From positions 3,077,202 to 3,141,201 of the forward strand of contig KL647295.1 of NCBI GenBank assembly GCA_000727475.1: a DNA stretch of 64,000 nt. The letters are read 5' to 3'. Every line of letters begins with the position of its first letter. Position 1 is the first letter of the stretch. The notes below the pieces were generated by a model. The model saw only the letters and a list, made by a program, of their open reading frames with translations. It ran no database searches and was not told the DNA's origin. This document shows positions 37,167 through 48,500 of this stretch, one piece after another. Origin of the DNA: Sarcocystis neurona. Lineage: Eukaryota > Apicomplexa > Conoidasida > Eucoccidiorida > Sarcocystidae. Position numbers and translations under genes: made by a program.

Positions 37167-39389
37167 TTTGAACAGGTTAAGTAATAGAGGAGGTGACAAG
37201 TGTAGAAAAGAAGGAAGAACAACAAGAAGAGAGACTCTGTGTTGCAAAGGAAAGAAAGAAAAGAGGACCGCGGCAACAACAACTGCGCAACCACGCCGAC
37301 GGGGTGGGACTGCAGAATACAAGGAGATGAGGGCAGACGACGGGGAGAAGGAGAGGGAGGAAGAGGAAAAGGAGAGAGACGGAAGGAAAGAGAGGACAAG
37401 GCCGCCGCGCTACTCCAAAAGGCCAAGAGAGGCGCAGCGGAGGGGACGAATCAGTTGCGCAGAGAGGAGGAGAAAAGAAGAAAGGAGAAACACGGCAAAC
37501 GCGGAGAATCGCAGACAAGGGGAATACAACAGACAGGACAACTTCCTGTAGAGATAATTGAAACAAATAAGGTAGTCTTTGTCTTTATTGAAGACTTCGT
37601 TACTGTGTCCGCAGACGTGGACGTACAAAGAGGACCCACATGCCCAGTTGTAGACCACACCAGAGACCCATCCGTGTATACAGAACGAACTAGAACGGCC
37701 TACATATACAGGAAAAGATCAGCGGAGCCGCACACATGACTAAATGCGAAAGTGAATATATATAATATGTATATTTTGTAGTTAGGGAGAGAGAGAGAGA
37801 CACGACCACGGGCCCCTGTGCACGTCCGAATTCTGGTCGTACACATACCTTTAAACACATGCCCAAGAACCCTGCCTCCACAAAAGAATTACTCTTCTAT
37901 GCAGACAGTCCTAGATGCAGGGACAAAGACTACCGTTGGAACTTGTGTATATAAAAGACGCGAAGAGGCGAAAGTGGCCAGAGTTACGAGCGACTCCGCG
38001 TATAGAAAGCAGCGTTCCTCCCTTTCTCACATATATGTATATATGTGTGTACACGCAGCGCGCACATGGGGCACATGGGGAGGAGATGTTATTTGTGTGA
38101 TGTTCTAGTATATCTGTGCCTGTATTTACAAGCACACCGGTTGACTGTAGCTATATCTTATAGATGTAGACGCTCTTGTGTACTTGATCTACAAGTAGAA
38201 GGTGGACACATGTAGACGCACCAACATGGAAGATCTTTATCAGTACGCGCTCAGTGATCTTTCAGATCTGAAAGCTAATATATGTGTACACGCTTGTACA
38301 GACTATAACAAAAATATACGTTTATGCAGTATACGCCGTAAGTCAGTTATAAAAAAAAAGTGCACCAACCGGAGGTGGAGCGCGAGGGCGCAACCCCTTG
38401 TGTGCGCTTCTCTTCTGCCGCTGCTGCTGTTCGCACCCAGATTAACGAGAAGATGTTCATCACAGTTCTACAGGGGAGAACGTAACTGAATACCTTGGAC
38501 TGTCTGGTAAGAGGGATTATTTAAGGAAAGCGAACAATGACGCATACCGGAAAAAGCCAAGCTCTTCACAGTGTAGTAGTGAAATCAGGGATCACCTCAG
38601 GCGGGAAATACGAACAGAATCCTCAGCAGGTAGCCGGTAGACTCACAGAAATCCAGTTGTACTTTTTAAAAAATCCTTTACAGGAGACGTGCGACACAAC
38701 CATCCATTCCCACTGCAACTCCAGCCTCAGGCACCAGCAGTCCCACTTCTATGAAATTACGAACAGCAACATGAATGTGCCGACATGATGTTCGTTAGCG
38801 TATACGCAAAAAAAACTTTGACTGGGGTTTAACCCTCACACCAGTACTGCAGCCACGTCTCCAGAACGGAGAGCGAGAGAAAACGAGCCACGAATCCGCA
38901 AGCAAGAGCAGATACACCTGTAAATTACCTGAAAAAGCATACAAGGGCGTATGTCATAAACCGTGTTCCAACTACGAAGACAAAACACCTATTCAATAAC
39001 TCGCGCTGATAGCCCGCATCGAGGGAAGAGGACGTTGGCGTTGGGGCATCAAATCGGCGAATGTGGATCATCATAGTCAACATCTGCCACAACTCTGACT
39101 TCCCAAAATACGAGATACGCATGGCTCTGTCCGGTAGCGAAAAGAATCTCTCGGGTCAAAGCTGCTTGGCTGCGTAGAGTCCTTATACAATAATAGGTGC
39201 GACAGTTTTTCCCACTTGTCTAGTACCCCTCCCCACTGGCACAAAGCGCTCTGGGGCAGACATCTAACTGAACACCCGAAAGAGACACAGTCGCTCCCCA
39301 CTTTTCCTAAGCAACGACAAACTTAAGATGTGCGGCCACTTTGGACAAGCGGAAACACCTAGACGAGCGCTGGGTGTAAAAAGGACGAG

Positions 39390-39707
39390 ATGGATTTAAA
39401 GACGTTCCACGAGTCCTTCCGGTGGTGGCGCCGCGCGGGTAATAGGACATTAATACTGTTCGCACGGCGATACTCGTCAAGCGAAGGGAGCAGCAATCCG
39501 GAGGACACAGACAGCTCCCTAACGACAAAAGAAAGATCGGAAAGTTCCCACGATGAGAGTGAGTTGACGGAGGAAGATCTCGTGCAGCGTTTTGACGGAC
39601 GCTGTAGAACTGTTGCGAGAAGAGGCATCCCAGTGGACGGCGAAGACGCGGTCGCCTCGAACGAGCGACTGGTAGATGAACTGTTGGAGAAGAAACACAC
39701 TTCATAA
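39390..39707 (+). CDS. Hypothetical ORF, 105 aa
   Basis: An ATG at 39390 opens a 105-codon frame to TAA: a basic N-terminus (RWWRRAGNRT), an acidic Ser/Glu-rich middle, and RGIPVDGEDAVAS near the end. Its composition resembles a real protein more than most frames nearby. A similar G-T-P-V-D motif appears downstream in a plus frame near 40520. A minus-strand frame covers the same bases. No family was recognised. Confidence 0.28.
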   Translation: MDLKTFHESFRWWRRAGNRTLILFARRYSSSEGSSNPEDTDSSLTTKERSESSHDESELTEEDLVQRFDGRCRTVARRGIPVDGEDAVASNERLVDELLEKKHTS

Positions 39708-39901
39708 ATTCACAGGGAAGTGAAGAGCCACACGATGTACGGTAAAGATTCGTTGCAAAAGCCAAGGGGTTTGAAGACTACAGAAAAACACATCGATACA
39801 GCTCAAGAAGCGCAAACGTGCCGCGGTCTTCCACCCGCTACGTCGCGCGGTCGACGTGTGGCTGCGGCTACGAAAGTTGACTTCTACAGCAAAGGGAGTC
39901 G

Positions 39902-40114
39902 ATGCGCGTGCTCTCCTCCATCCAGTTGGATCGACATTGCATATTTGGAAGCTCATCGTCTGTATCTGTTAAGTTCATTGCAATCGTCATTGTCGTTCTC
40001 CTGAAAGCTCTCCCGGGGCTGCCCCGCGGTCGGCGGTTCCGTCGAGAATCACCCGTGAGCGACCAAAGCGACGGGGAAGTCCGTATTACCTTCAGCGTCA
40101 CGCTCGGGTCATAG
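39902..40114 (+). CDS. Hypothetical small ORF with one predicted membrane segment, 70 aa
   Basis: The ATG at 39902 gives a hydrophobic run (VKFIAIVIVVLLKALPG), then a basic stretch (PRGRRFRR) and a short polar tail. A possible splice donor (CCCGTGAGCG) lies within the frame, so it could instead be an exon. It sits 200 bp downstream of the 105-aa ORF on the same strand. Chance occurrence cannot be excluded. Confidence 0.2.
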   Translation: MRVLSSIQLDRHCIFGSSSSVSVKFIAIVIVVLLKALPGLPRGRRFRRESPVSDQSDGEVRITFSVTLGS

Positions 40115-40461
40115 GAATACCACATTCCACGTCGAGAAGCGAAACTCGACTATCAGCAGAATACCGTAAGGAAACGGTGGTGGACGACTTGTGGGAGAGA
40201 CGCACTCAGAAGGAGACAGTTTTCTCGAAGAAAGATGCACCCGTTATGCTTGACGTGGTGATATCCATATACAAGAATAGGATCACTTGGGCGAAGGATG
40301 GGCTCGCGCGACTCTGTAAGGTACTGATTTCCTGTCCCCTTGCGGGGGCTTGCTGGGTGGTGGACTTGGTGGAAATGTTTTGCTACGATGGGGGCGTATT
40401 TCAGTTACGGCTTGTCGTTGACTCTGGGCGAAGAGTCCTGGCTCCGCTCCACGGGGTTCGT

Positions 40462-40498
40462 GCTTCAAAGGAGCACGCTCCTTGAAGCAGCGTGCTCC
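40462..40498. other. Overlapping perfect and near-perfect inverted repeats
   Basis: GGAGCACGCT at 40470-40479 is matched by AGCGTGCTCC at 40489-40498 with a 9-nt loop. The left arm can also pair as GCTTCAAAGGAGC with GCTCCTTGAAGC, with a one-base bulge. These are two mutually exclusive hairpins in otherwise unique DNA. Confidence 0.7.
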
Positions 40499-41590
40499 CA
40501 AAGAATTAGGACAGTACGTTGACAAGGGTACCCCAGTGGACAAGACAGAGAACGGAATTCAAGGGGAAGAGCTGTTTTGTTTTTAAGAGGAAAAAAAGGT
40601 TCTCTGCACAAAGATCTTAGATTGAGGGCGATGTGCTTCTACGCTTCGCTCAAGAGCAAAGCTTTCGAGATCTGCAGAAGAGTGCCCACGGATGTTTGCT
40701 TTGACTCCGGCTACATGAAGTCCCTCAATGGCACTAGTCTCAGACGTGGAAACACAGCGAAGAATCTTGTGCAGGTTTGCATTATATCTGAGGTTCTCTC
40801 GTATTCCTGTATAAGAGCCCTCTCCTGTGACGCGTAGAAAAACGTGTCTGGTGACTTGAGTTAATACGCACCACGAGTGTTAGCGGGGAAACTATTCAAA
40901 TCACAGCCTCTACAGCTACGTCACTGGCTACCTGCACACATATCTGGATAATCTGATGCGCCTGTTCATGGATATTCATATATATATATATAGATAGATA
41001 GATAGATACGTGTAGAGATAGATAAATAGATAGATAGAAATGCCCTACACACGTGTATTATCTATGTGTCCGTAGGAGCGTGTATTTTACACGTTTGAAA
41101 ACGGTCTGTCACGGAGCCGTTACTCTAGTCGACAATAAAACGCAGTAGGTGTCAGGATGGGTACACGTAATGTGTCTCTTTGAACAGGTTACACTGATAC
41201 GTACATGTCTAATTGTCCAGGCGTTTGTCGAATCGAATACAACGTCCATGTACAGTGTATATATATAGGGTGCACCTCTGCTTGTATACGCGAGAGAGGC
41301 GCACACTCACGCAAATGTGAGTGAAGCTCTCTGGACCCGCACACATACTATTCTGAGCCGGGGGATCGCTCTGAAGAACAAAACAGAGGTACAACAGCTG
41401 CAGAGACAAAGCACTGTAGGTACGTGCAATGATTAGATGAGATACACTCGTAAAATAACACTCCGCGTCGAGCTGGTGTTTTCAGTACCGTTAGGGGGTC
41501 ACTACCTTACTCCTTCATGCGCCATTCGGTGACGAAGTCGAGAAAACATTGGCGTCCAAACCGCGATCGACGTCTGCCAGTCTACGTCTG

Positions 41591-41662
41591 AGACACACTG
41601 CGTCTTTCTATTTTAGACAGACTGCCTCTTCCCATGTTAGACACACTGCGTCTTTCTATCTA
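41591..41662. repeat. 24-bp tandem repeat, exactly three copies
   Basis: The unit begins AGACACACTGCGTCTTTCTA. Copies 1 and 3 are nearly identical and copy 2 differs at several positions. It is an isolated short array within repeat-poor intergenic DNA. Confidence 0.85.
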
Positions 41663-44600
41663 AGTGCGAAACATTGGGTGCTTCGTGTAGTGTAAAAGCT
41701 GGTTGTAATACTTGTGTGCATACCTGCGTATACCTGTCCTTTAGCTGATCTGCACGGCTAGATAGCAGCGCTGCATGTCACAGCTATATAATGCCATTTC
41801 TGCTTTGGATCTACCATTGCCTTACTTGCACACAAGCTTTTTGTGTGTTGCTCTGTATGCGCGACTGTAGAGAGCTGGTCCATGTGACTGCTCCTCTGTG
41901 ACGCAACTCGTCAGCCACCGTGCCCATTCCTGAAAACACCTTGCATATACACACGTGTTCTTCTAGAGATCCACAGGATGTTAACTTACGTGTGTATCAT
42001 CCTGACACTAAATGCTGAAACGCATCGTACCTTTACGTGCGTACGCGTACACGTGTAAGGTAGGGGCTATGGAGAGAAATGACAAATGAGTAATTTGCTT
42101 CGTTTCGCCGCTACTCTGAAAAAATGCGTGACTGACGTCTCAAGCTGACGGAGACGATTTCAGCCAGTGAGTTGAACTCCGGTCAAAAGCACGATGAAGG
42201 CAGCTCGGCTCTAGAGCAGCCACGAAAGAGATATGGATTCATTTTTCTTGAGAGACTACCTTTTGAAACGTAGTTCCACTTCCTCCCCACATTTACGAGA
42301 GAGTCGCTGAGCGCACACAGCCATTTTCACCTGGCGTTCCCGTTGGGGCGGTGTTTGCTTTTGGTGCGACAACACGCCACAGGCAAGCAGTGGTTAAGCC
42401 CACAGAGAAGAAAATTTAATTCACGAATTAAAGGTTGAAGCGGAGAGACACTTCTGACAACAAACCGTACTCGTACGCGCGTGGTGGGACGACGCGGAGG
42501 TTACCGCGTACTAAGTACTGGAAACAATTGTGTGGGTGGAGAACCGCACACGCAGAAATTACCCAAAACGTCAAGACGGCGAAGTCGTAATCCAAGTCAG
42601 CGTCTACCTTACGATTTATCAACGAGATCCCAAGAAATGTCTTTTGTTGTAGGATGGGTTCGAAGAAGCAGATGCCCTACGCAGACGTGGCGAAAACACG
42701 ATGGCGCTGGATAAACGCCAACACAGAAACACGTTTAACCTGAAAACTGCGGAGATGTGCCAACGCAAGAAATTTGCTAGTAGATTCAGGATGCCGGAAG
42801 CGGTTGCATGTCCAGCTGCACTGTGACGCTTGCCTTGCATGTGACTGCATCAACTGGCGGTCACACCAAGCAGAACAGAAACGCTTTAAACCGTGCCGCT
42901 CTTACACTTGTATAGAGGTAGCGTTGCAAGTGGACAGCGTTTCGTAGCAGATCTCGCGAAAATGAAAACTGGGAACTTCTAGCCCTTCTTGACGAGGATT
43001 CACTGCGCGGTTAACCGTGATGGCTACTCGTGTAACTCTCTGTTCACGTGTGTTCGGGGGGCTGCGCTACTGTACTGCTGGCGACCGTGATGAACCCATA
43101 TCCTCATGGGTCTGGGAACACATATGGACGTATGTACACGTTGCGGACACTGCAGGTGTATGCACGTGGCTGTCCGTAGGTGGGCAAGGTTGACTTGTAC
43201 ACGTGTTTCTTTCCAAATGTGGCTGCCTTTTGCGTGGAACACTTCAGCGTCCGACTCGGATAGATGCTGAAGCTACTTCCGTACTCAGTAGGTGGTCGCA
43301 GGGGTGAGCGTGAATTAAGAATGAAGCGGCGGTGTCCTCCTCTATGCATCTTAACGGTTTCTTCTCAGAGACTACGGTCTTGCAGACATATGTTTCTTCA
43401 GGCCGCTGAAGGCAGATCACCTTCACAGTACGAGTGAATGGGTAGACGCACGCTTCGTTCTATGGAAGTAGATCTGCAAATATAGCTGTCCACACAGTTG
43501 TCCAGGATGTGCTGAATCGCTCTCAGCGTTGCTGACAGAGACACCGAGTTCAGTGGTATTCCTGTAATTAGCTGAAAAGGTTAGTTATCGTGCTAATCAA
43601 GCAACGTGCACACCGTTTTTGTAGTCGCCCACGAGACAAAGCAGATGTGGAGATTGGCTATTGCAGCCTGCAGGAATTGCGCGTTTGCGTACCCACGGTC
43701 CCTAACAATGCATCATCAGACGAGTCTCCAAAACGGTGAAAGTGTACGGCTCAATTCGTGTGTGCTTCCTCACTCGCATTAGAATGCGACACGTTTCGAC
43801 CTGCGTGTCGAGCTCATGAAGACATTCAACGTGTCTTTCATTAAACACTCGCTCCGTACGGCACCTTGAAAGTGGCTGATACAATAGCCACCCTCTGCTG
43901 CGGACACGGGAAGGAGCAAGTTGTGAACTCCTCTGCGGAAATACCTGTCGTTAGTATAGCGTGGCAGCTCAAAGTGTATGACGTACGTCACCCCGTAGTT
44001 AGACGCATGTTTTTTGTGTAATGATGTGCATTTGTGCACGTTTGTACATTCTGCTTATGCGAAAAACAACAGGTTGAAGAAGTATGTACCTTCGTGTGAC
44101 TGCTGCCGACGGAGTCGCCACGCACATTTTTGTGCAACCCGTCGCCCTAACAGCTGCCTTGGCCTTTCGTCACTGTAACAGTTGCCTTGCTTTCGTCTTC
44201 CCGTGTCACGCAGGAGAGACACCCTACCTCTTATCCTCTTTCACACTTATGAAACACATCTACGTATGGTACCTGCGTTGACGCCCGAACTGCCTGCGGG
44301 TAAAAAAACGCCTTCTCTGCGTAGTGGGGATTCTTTAGCGCGCGCACCACGCATTGTCCTAGTAGCATTCTCCATGTCTTCGTCACTTTTTTCTGCGTCA
44401 TAGTGACCTTACAGGGAGTGACAAACATTTAAACGTGCTGCTCGTCCCTGCATGCACGGATGTGGCTTCAAAACGTTTGTTAGGATATGCACGACTTCGC
44501 AGCTACATGTAGAGAACGCATGGCGTTCAACCTTTTCATTTGCTCACATGTACATGCCTTTGCATCTACGCGCAGATGAATTTCGACGGAAGAGCAACGG

Positions 44601-45512
44601 CAGAAACGCAAAATTGCACTACGACCCGGAGAGGACACTCGCGACGGCCGCAGACAGGGCGGCTTTTCACTCTTCGTCTCTACTGTACACTGCAGATACC
44701 GGCAGCGTCTCTTCGCTGCGTGATCTAAATCCGAATCTCTTCGTCCACTTTTATGGCTTCCCCCGCAGTGTCTTGTAAAGGGATAAGCTCTCCTCTGTCC
44801 GTGGGCACACAAAGCTGCATCCTGAGGGGAAAGATCCCCGTCCTCTTTCAACTCATTTGTGTACTCCCGAATCGTGGCTTGGCAATGGATTATCTTCGAC
44901 CCCGTTCCTTATTTCATCCCACCTGCTCGAATTGGCGCAGTTCTTTCCCAGCAGAGGAGAAGGTTTCACGCTCTGTGTGTGTGTGCACTACGGGACGAGC
45001 TGCACGTTTTGTCACCATCCGGTGTTAATAGACATTCTTTGCTCAAAAAGCGCGCAAACTTCCCAGAAAGATTGTCACGGTACGTGCACATTCGCACATA
45101 ATCATAGAATCCTCCCGATCGAAGTGCATTGGCGGTGGGCTCCGCAGACATCCGTCATTCTACATTCCCCGCGGCGCTTCTATGGGCGCAACCAAGTCCT
45201 GCAGTCGAGTTGCCATTTCCGGCGGCCACACTGATACGAAGCGAGAACAGCAAAACTCAAAATTCAAGTTTTTCCAGTTGTCCGTCTGTTTGTTTGGGTC
45301 CTTCCTGCACTTCCGCGGCTTCTCCTCCCCCCCGTCCCCGGGCCTCCGTCCCCAGGGTCTTCGCTGGGCCCTCCCATCGTGTCCTGCGCGAGCGACGCAA
45401 TGGGGCACTCCTATTAGCAGCTAACTTTCTGCCGTTTCCTCTCTCCGTCCCCCTTTTTTTCTCCTTCGCTCGTCTACCCTCTTTTTTCGCCCTCGTTTGT
45501 CTGCCCTCCTCA

Positions 45513-48500
45513 ATGGCACACGATGCTTCACCGTCGCGCTTGCCCATTCGAACCTTTTCCGCGCCCCGTTCTCCTTCTCGCCGTCGTCTTTTCTCTTCTT
45601 CAAGTTCCTGCTGCCGTCTCTGTTCTCGTCGTTCACCTCCGTCTCCTCGAAACACCTCCCTGCCACTTCTGCCCTCAAAAGCAGACTCTCCTTCCTCCCC
45701 TTTCGCAGTCTCGTCCGTCGACTTCTCCTTCCGCAGCAAATACCTCTTCATCTACCTTTTGTCGCAGGCGTCAGAGTGGATCCAAGGTCCCGCTGCGCAG
45801 TATTACTTTTCCCACCGACTAGTGAAACTCTCGTTGGCTGATGTTGCCATTCTGTTTCTCTGCGAATATGCGGCGAACGGTGTGTTTGGCTGCTTCTGCG
45901 GCAGCTTCACCGACGCCTTCGGCTGTCGCACAGCCTGCCTCAGCTACGCTGTCCTCTGTTCTGCTTCCTGTTTTTTAACGCGCCTTTCTGACTTTTTTCC
46001 CGGCTTCGCAGCACTCCTGCTGGGAAGACTCGTCGGCGGAGCCGCTGCTAGCCTTCTTGAAATTGCTTTTGAAGCCTGGATAGTGGAGGAGCACCGCCGC
46101 CACGGCTTCCCTGAGCAGGCTCTCACAGCGACACTCGCCCGTTGCTCTTTCTGCAATGGGCTGCTCGCTATTGTAGCCGGCGTTTTTGCTTCTTTTCTCA
46201 TGAAGACCACGTATGGAGCGGCTGTCTGCTTCGACGTTGCCTTCCTCCTTGCGCTCTTTTGCGGGGCTTCCATTCTTTTCTTCTTCCCTCCACCTGCCAG
46301 CAGCTGCCTGCCCTCCGCGTCAAAACGGTGCAGCAAAAGCAGCAACAGCGACTCACAGGGCCTCAGCGGCGACGTCAGCAGCATTGCAGAGAGCAGCACG
46401 CGGAAGAGGAGCAGCAGCAGTAGGAGGGACGCCGTGCTAGCACACAGCAGCACTGGGAGGAACAGCAGCAGCAGCGACACCACAGGTACATACAGCAGGA
46501 TCAAGGGAGAAAAGAGCAGCAAGCGGGATCCCACGCGTGCGTACGACAGCACCAGGAACAGCAGCAGCAACAGCCGGACCAGCGCTACACAAGCGTGTAA
46601 TGGCAGTACGAATAGCAGCAGCAACAGCGGCAGCGGAAGAAACGCCTGCAACGGTCGCACAAGCGAAGACGCCCGCGGGCTCTACTGCCACAGCAGCAGC
46701 GTTGATTCCGACGAATCAACCCACTCCCGCTGCGCTCGGCCCCCCTGGCGCTGCTCGTGCTCCTCCTCCTCCTTCTCCTGTTCCTCCTCCTTCTGCAAGA
46801 GCGCGTGCACTTCGTACGATTCGACGGTTAGCACCTGCTGCGCCACCACACGCGATGGAAGCCCCTGCTGCTGTGCTGCCTGCTGGTCCGTACGCAGCTC
46901 CCACTCCGGCATCTCTGCTGCCTGGCATTCCTCAGCGGTCTTCCACAGCAACAGCACCTGCAGAAGCGGTGACAGCAGTGCAAGCAGCGGCGACGACAAC
47001 TTCACCAGCAGCAGCAGCCACCCCATCAGCAGCAGCAGCAACTCCATCAGCAGCAGCAGCAACTCCACCAGCAGCAGCAGCAACTCCACCAGCAGCAGCA
47101 GCAACTCCACCGGCAGCAGCAACAACTCCACCAGCAGCAGCGACAACTCCACCAGCAGCAGCGGGTCGAACGGCAGCAGCGACAGTTTGGGCAGCAGCAA
47201 GTTCTGGGGTCGGTGCGCTGATGAATGGCGTGCGTCGAATTTGTGTCTCCGCAGCACTTTTGTTGACAATTCAGCGCATGCAGATGATGCTGCTGAAGTG
47301 ATTCTCGCCCTTGACGAAGCAGCAGGAGAAGACGATGTGAAAGTGCCATTGGCAGAAGTGCTGCAGGACGGCGGCGTTGTTTCTGCTGCCCCATTAAAGA
47401 ATTCGTGTACTAGTAACGAGGATTTCTCAGCACACCATACGACCTACGCTGACAACTCGCAGGCCTCCGCAGTCCTTTCTTCGTCTCCGTCTTGGCAGCG
47501 AGAGACAGACGGTCTGTTTGCTGCGGACTTCTCACGTGACCACCGCACAGAATGTGAAAGGGCGAGAAAAAAGGAGCGGGAGGGGGAGAACAGCGGCGCG
47601 CCGGTGACTCCACGTAGAAGTACAACTTTTCGAGAAAAAACGCGGCGTGGGGATCCGGGGAAATCAGAGTTCTCCTTTTCAGGACAGTCAGACCGTCTCT
47701 TCTTCTCCGGTGTACGTACACTCGACGACAGAAGTGACTTCCCGTGCGGTGTGCAGACACCAAGGGATGATGCAGGAGACGCCCAGACGTCTTCGTGTGC
47801 TGTACGTACACCAGACCAAAAGGCCGCCGCGCTCTGCCTTTCTTCTTCGTGTGGCGTGTCTACAACGCGGAAGCGAAGCAGTGCCACTTCTGCATGCGCA
47901 CAACTCGACGAGGATTGCAGCCATCGTTTCTGCAGGGCAGAGGCACCAGGCGACGCAGGTGGCAGGTTTGCTTCTTGCAGTGTAAGCACAGCAGAAGCTA
48001 GGCGTGGTGACCGTTTTGCGCTACCGCGGGGTGTACGTACACCAGGAGAAACAGAACAAGCGTTCCGCTCGCAGGGCGCTGGCTGCGTGCACGAAGAAGA
48101 TCTGCTCCTGCGCTGCGAGTGGCAGCAGCATACAGAGGAAGCAGACATCTTAGAAGTGGACTTGACTAGCCCCAGCGTCGTCGAGGTGAAGATAGATACG
48201 TGTACTGGGCGAAGTCCACGCGGACGCAGCTCCTCGGGAGCTGCTGCGTCTGCTTCCTGCGGCCGAAGGAGAGCAGAGGAACAGCGAGAAAGGGAAGCGC
48301 CTGCAGCGACTAGACGCCGCCACTTTCTCCACGCACTTTTCTCATTTTCTGCGTTCCTCCCCGCCCTCCTGCGGAAAAGTGCTGCAGGTGTCTCGGGCTG
48401 CACGGCCACGGCGGGGAAGGAGAAAACGGCACAGGAACAGCAGACGGAAGGAGCCAAGACGCAGCAGCAGCAGCAGCACCGCTTGCCGGTGAAATGTGCG

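Larger units (their letters stand above)
37167..45512. other. 8.3-kb divergent intergenic region
   Basis: This separates the kinesin start (minus) from the transporter start (plus), so both promoters should lie here. The first 300 bp above the kinesin ATG are pyrimidine-rich on the minus strand, and the last 100 bp before the transporter ATG are pyrimidine-rich on the plus strand; both look like 5' UTR. The middle (38.1-45 kb) is repeat-poor apart from GATA/TA runs at 40975-41040 and a 24-bp triplicate at 41591. Only short ORFs are present. No RNA gene was recognised. Confidence 0.6.

Noticed and set aside
45129..45512. Transporter start at 45129
   Set aside because: The codon is TTG and the following 128 codons contain no ATG; the first ATG with a good context is at 45513.
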